NCBI RefSeq assembly: GCF_000691505.1 | Contig: NZ_JMIP02000019.1 | Location: 62,001 to 126,000 of the forward strand | Reading direction: 5' to 3' | DNA length: 64,000 nucleotides | Source: Halostagnicola sp. A56 | GTDB lineage: Archaea > Halobacteriota > Halobacteria > Halobacteriales > Natrialbaceae | In this document: positions 61,895 to 64,000 of the stretch, in pieces | Position numbering within the stretch: the stretch's first letter is position 1 | Layout: each line of letters opens with the position of its first letter | Made by a program: the position numbers and the translations under genes | The notes under the pieces: model-generated | Seen by the model: the letters and a program-made list of their open reading frames with translations, nothing else | Database searches by the model: none | Told to the model about the DNA's origin: nothing

Positions 61895-62686
61895 CTATAG
61901 TGCGGGCGGCGAACCTTCCTCCGCGTTCTCGGCGTCGGCCGGCAGTTCGATGTCGATGGGTTCGTTGTGGCCGGTGATCGTCATCTCCGTCGACGACGTG
62001 GTCGTCTGGTTGCCGGTTGTCGTCGTCAACTCGGTGTTTATCTTGTGGATGTAGTTCGTCTCCTCGTCGACGTAGAGTTCGTAGGAGACGTCGTCGACGG
62101 TCGCACCGGTCGCCTGAAAGTTCGGCGAGTTCTGGAGTTCCGTTTTCAGTTCCTCGGTCGCCTCGACCGAGACGACGGTCGTTTCGACCCCGTTTACCGT
62201 CTCGGTTCCCTCCTCGGTCAGCGTCCCGGTTTCGATGAAGTCGGTCTGAGCCGCGAGCTGGGCGCTTTCCTCCCAGACGTTGCCCTCGAGTTCCATTTGG
62301 AACCAGTCGCCGCCGATCGACGCGTACAGCGTGTCCTCGACGATGTACTCGTCGATTTGAACCGACTCGTTCTCCGAGATGAGTTCGGTGTCGGCCGTCG
62401 AACTCACGTGCGAGCGGTTCGCAGATTCGTTGATCCGTCCCTCGGAGACGACCGTCTCGTCGCCCTCTTCAGTTCCGACCGTCCGCGTCATCTCATACTG
62501 ATACGAGTCGACCGCCTCGATTTCCTCGAGAATGTCGGTTTGTTCGACTTCGTCCTCGTCGGCGGATTCCTGACCGCCGGGCATCGCGCCGGAGCAGCCG
62601 GCCAGCGCCACGATCAGTACAACGGCGAGGATCGCGCCAGTTCGGGTTGAGTGTGTCACGTTCTGTGAACGCTCAACAGATTGCAT
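61895..62686 (-). CDS. LolA/LppX-like lipoprotein
   Basis: 263 residues; N-terminus ends in lipobox ALAGC (Cys at about 31) after a hydrophobic stretch. Mature region: acidic spacer, then beta-rich repeated pattern (YQYEMTRTVGTEEGDETVVS, VEDTLYASIGGDWFQMELEG, YELYVDEETNYIHKINTELT) typical of half-barrel lipoproteins such as LolA/LppX or DUF6612/DUF4412-like, which bind lipids. The ATG may be up to nine codons further in (GTG of VTHSTRTG). Confidence 0.78.
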   Translation of the reverse strand: MQSVERSQNVTHSTRTGAILAVVLIVALAGCSGAMPGGQESADEDEVEQTDILEEIEAVDSYQYEMTRTVGTEEGDETVVSEGRINESANRSHVSSTADTELISENESVQIDEYIVEDTLYASIGGDWFQMELEGNVWEESAQLAAQTDFIETGTLTEEGTETVNGVETTVVSVEATEELKTELQNSPNFQATGATVDDVSYELYVDEETNYIHKINTELTTTTGNQTTTSSTEMTITGHNEPIDIELPADAENAEEGSPPAL

Positions 62687-62852
62687 CTAAACCGTTGTCC
62701 TGCAGTTCACTCAGCGAGAGAAGAGAGTCGCGTAAGCGTGATAATCATCAGATCGGACCAGTGCTCCCCATGCCATCAAGCGCTATCGTTGCAACCCCCG
62801 CCATTGTCTCGAGGGCCATACAACAGTTCTCGTCCCTTTCTAATTAGATCCG

Positions 62853-63014
62853 CTACCCCGGAATCAGGGTACTCAGGAGAATGAGTAAGAAAACGAAAAC
62901 GAAGAAAAACAACAACGAACTCACTATCCAGCGCCAGAGATTCGTCACGGCGACCACCTGCTCCGAGTCATAGCAGACAGTCGTGTAACCACTGGGAAAA
63001 AGATTTCCGTCCAT
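62853..63014 (-). CDS. Single-helix membrane mini-protein, 53 aa
   Basis: From ATG 63014: MDGNLFPSGYTTVCYDSEQV, then VAVTNLWRWIVSS and a Phe/Leu/Val-rich helix (LLFFFVFVFLLILLSTLIP). The hydrophobic half is AT-rich in DNA. Its reverse strand has no competing gene. Divergent from the sodium transporter. Function unknown; could be a small subunit or regulator. Confidence 0.6.
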   Translation of the reverse strand: MDGNLFPSGYTTVCYDSEQVVAVTNLWRWIVSSLLFFFVFVFLLILLSTLIPG

Positions 63015-63101
63015 TTTTCAGGCAAAATTTCTCGAGTTGACATTCCACTAATACATCATGTCTAGTAAGTTATTTGTGGGGATGGGGTCGATAACCCACA
63101 C

Positions 63102-64000
63102 ATGGTAGAGCGAGAAACATGGGCAACGAGAACAGGGTTCATACTAGCGGCGGTGGGAAGCGCCGTCGGACTGGGGAACGTCTGGCGGTTCCCCTACCAG
63201 GTCGGCGAATTCGGTGGTGCGGCGTTCCTCGTCGTCTACCTCGCGTTGATCGCGCTGGTCGGGTTCCCGGTATTGATGGTCGAATTTACAGTCGGCCGAT
63301 ACACCGACCGGAACCCGGTTGGCGCACTGAAACAGATCGGTCAGGGACCGGCGAAACGGATCGGATGGGTGTTCGTCACCGCCGGATTCGTCATCCTGTC
63401 GTACTACAGCGTCGTCGCCGGGTGGGTCCTGCAGTACACGGCGTACGGACTGCAGGGTAACTTCGCTACAGACGGCGCAGCGCAGTTCGGAGCCACCACG
63501 GGTGGCGCGGTATCGGTTCTCACACACGCGATTTTCATGGCCGCCGTCATCGCCGTCGTCGGGCTCGGTATCCGGCAGGGTATCGAACTCGCCGTCAAGT
63601 TGATGGTCCCCGCGATCATCCTGTTGACGGTCGGTCTCGCAGTTTACGCGTTTACGCTTCCCGGCGCTGGGGACGCGTACGCGTACTATCTCTCGCCCGA
63701 TCTCGGTACCATCGCGGCGAACTGGACGGACATCCTTCCTGCAGCCGCCGGTCAGGCCTTCTTCACGCTCTCACTGGGGATGGGCGTAATGATCACGTAC
63801 GCGTCTTATCTCGGAGAGGATCGCAACCTCGCCAAGGACGGCCTCATCATCGTCGCACTGGATACGGCGATCGCGTTTACTATCGGATTGGTCGCGTTCC
63901 CGATCCTCTTCTCTGGCGGCGTTGGCGTTTCTGAGATCACAGAAGTCGGTGCTGGTGCTGGTTTCATCTTCATCTCGCTCTCGCAGGCGTTCGCGAACCT
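63102..64000 (+). CDS. Sodium-dependent NSS-family transporter (5' part)
   Basis: The frame is open to the window edge (299 codons seen). Neurotransmitter:sodium symporter fold: MVERETWATRTGFILAAVGS, then the Na+ site AVGLGNVWRFPY in helix 1, helix 2 with VEFTVGRY, helix 6 with FTLSLGMGVMITYASYL. Such transporters take up amino acids or tryptophan-like substrates with Na+, suiting a salt-rich habitat. The start ATG is preceded by AT-rich promoter DNA (about 63045-63080). Confidence 0.93.
   Translation, partial: MVERETWATRTGFILAAVGSAVGLGNVWRFPYQVGEFGGAAFLVVYLALIALVGFPVLMVEFTVGRYTDRNPVGALKQIGQGPAKRIGWVFVTAGFVILSYYSVVAGWVLQYTAYGLQGNFATDGAAQFGATTGGAVSVLTHAIFMAAVIAVVGLGIRQGIELAVKLMVPAIILLTVGLAVYAFTLPGAGDAYAYYLSPDLGTIAANWTDILPAAAGQAFFTLSLGMGVMITYASYLGEDRNLAKDGLIIVALDTAIAFTIGLVAFPILFSGGVGVSEITEVGAGAGFIFISLSQAFAN

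Overview
This is a 64 kb stretch of a haloarchaeal chromosome. The proteins are very acidic, GC content is high, TATA-like AT-rich boxes sit just ahead of many start codons, and Shine-Dalgarno sites are rare. Archaeal and haloarchaeal hallmarks include a thermosome subunit, a fused Kae1-Bud32, r-proteins S19e, S24e and S27ae, an S-layer glycoprotein with a PGF-CTERM tail, a DUF1628-type pilin and a Bat-like HTH regulator. The style of the S-layer protein and intergenic DNA suggests the Natrialbales (Natrinema/Haloterrigena-like), but that is inferred from memory, not a search.

Layout. 0.4-14.7 kb: membrane HTH protein, LigT-like protein, XPD-like helicase, phosphodiesterase, M29 aminopeptidase followed by a duplicated copy of its own 3' end, SDR, pilin, citrate synthase, threonine ammonia-lyase. 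14.7-15 kb: tRNA-Ser(GGA) with a second copy of its 3' end 125 bp downstream. 15-24 kb: SRAP protein, thermosome, S-layer glycoprotein, a gene-poor kilobase holding a candidate structured RNA, a HalOD1-like/zinc-finger pair and a PIN/HTH pair. 24-30 kb: TetR regulator with an 18-bp perfect palindrome, divergent from a secreted NEW3/CARDB-like protein and an RND/MMPL transporter. 30-34 kb: iron-type FecCD permease and ATPase behind a DtxR/IdeR-like box, then a membrane-fused spermidine synthase-like protein. 34.4-35.8 kb: a response regulator and a PAS sensor protein, both truncated and joined tail to tail. 35.8-41.7 kb: fatty-acid oxidation enzymes, phytoene/squalene synthase, a frameshifted HhH protein, thioredoxin-like protein. 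41.8-44.8 kb: an accessory island of tiny overlapping genes with a highly folded leader RNA. 45-64 kb: site-2 protease, ThiL, ribosomal/PDCD5/PP-loop genes, HisRS, a frameshifted asparagine-synthase-like gene with an iron box, S24e-S27ae-Kae1/Bud32, a MazF/HTH pair, an orphan NuoCD facing a Bat-like regulator, XTP pyrophosphatase, small membrane proteins, lipoproteins and the start of a sodium-dependent transporter.

Most genes are housekeeping. The unusual parts are two compact folded RNAs (about 21,979 and 42,558), the mini-gene operon after the second one, two iron-type operators, and several broken genes. Three single-base frameshifts (near 39,884, 41,938 and 51,472) could be real decay or assembly errors. 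No CRISPR array, rRNA, integrase or complete insertion sequence is visible.
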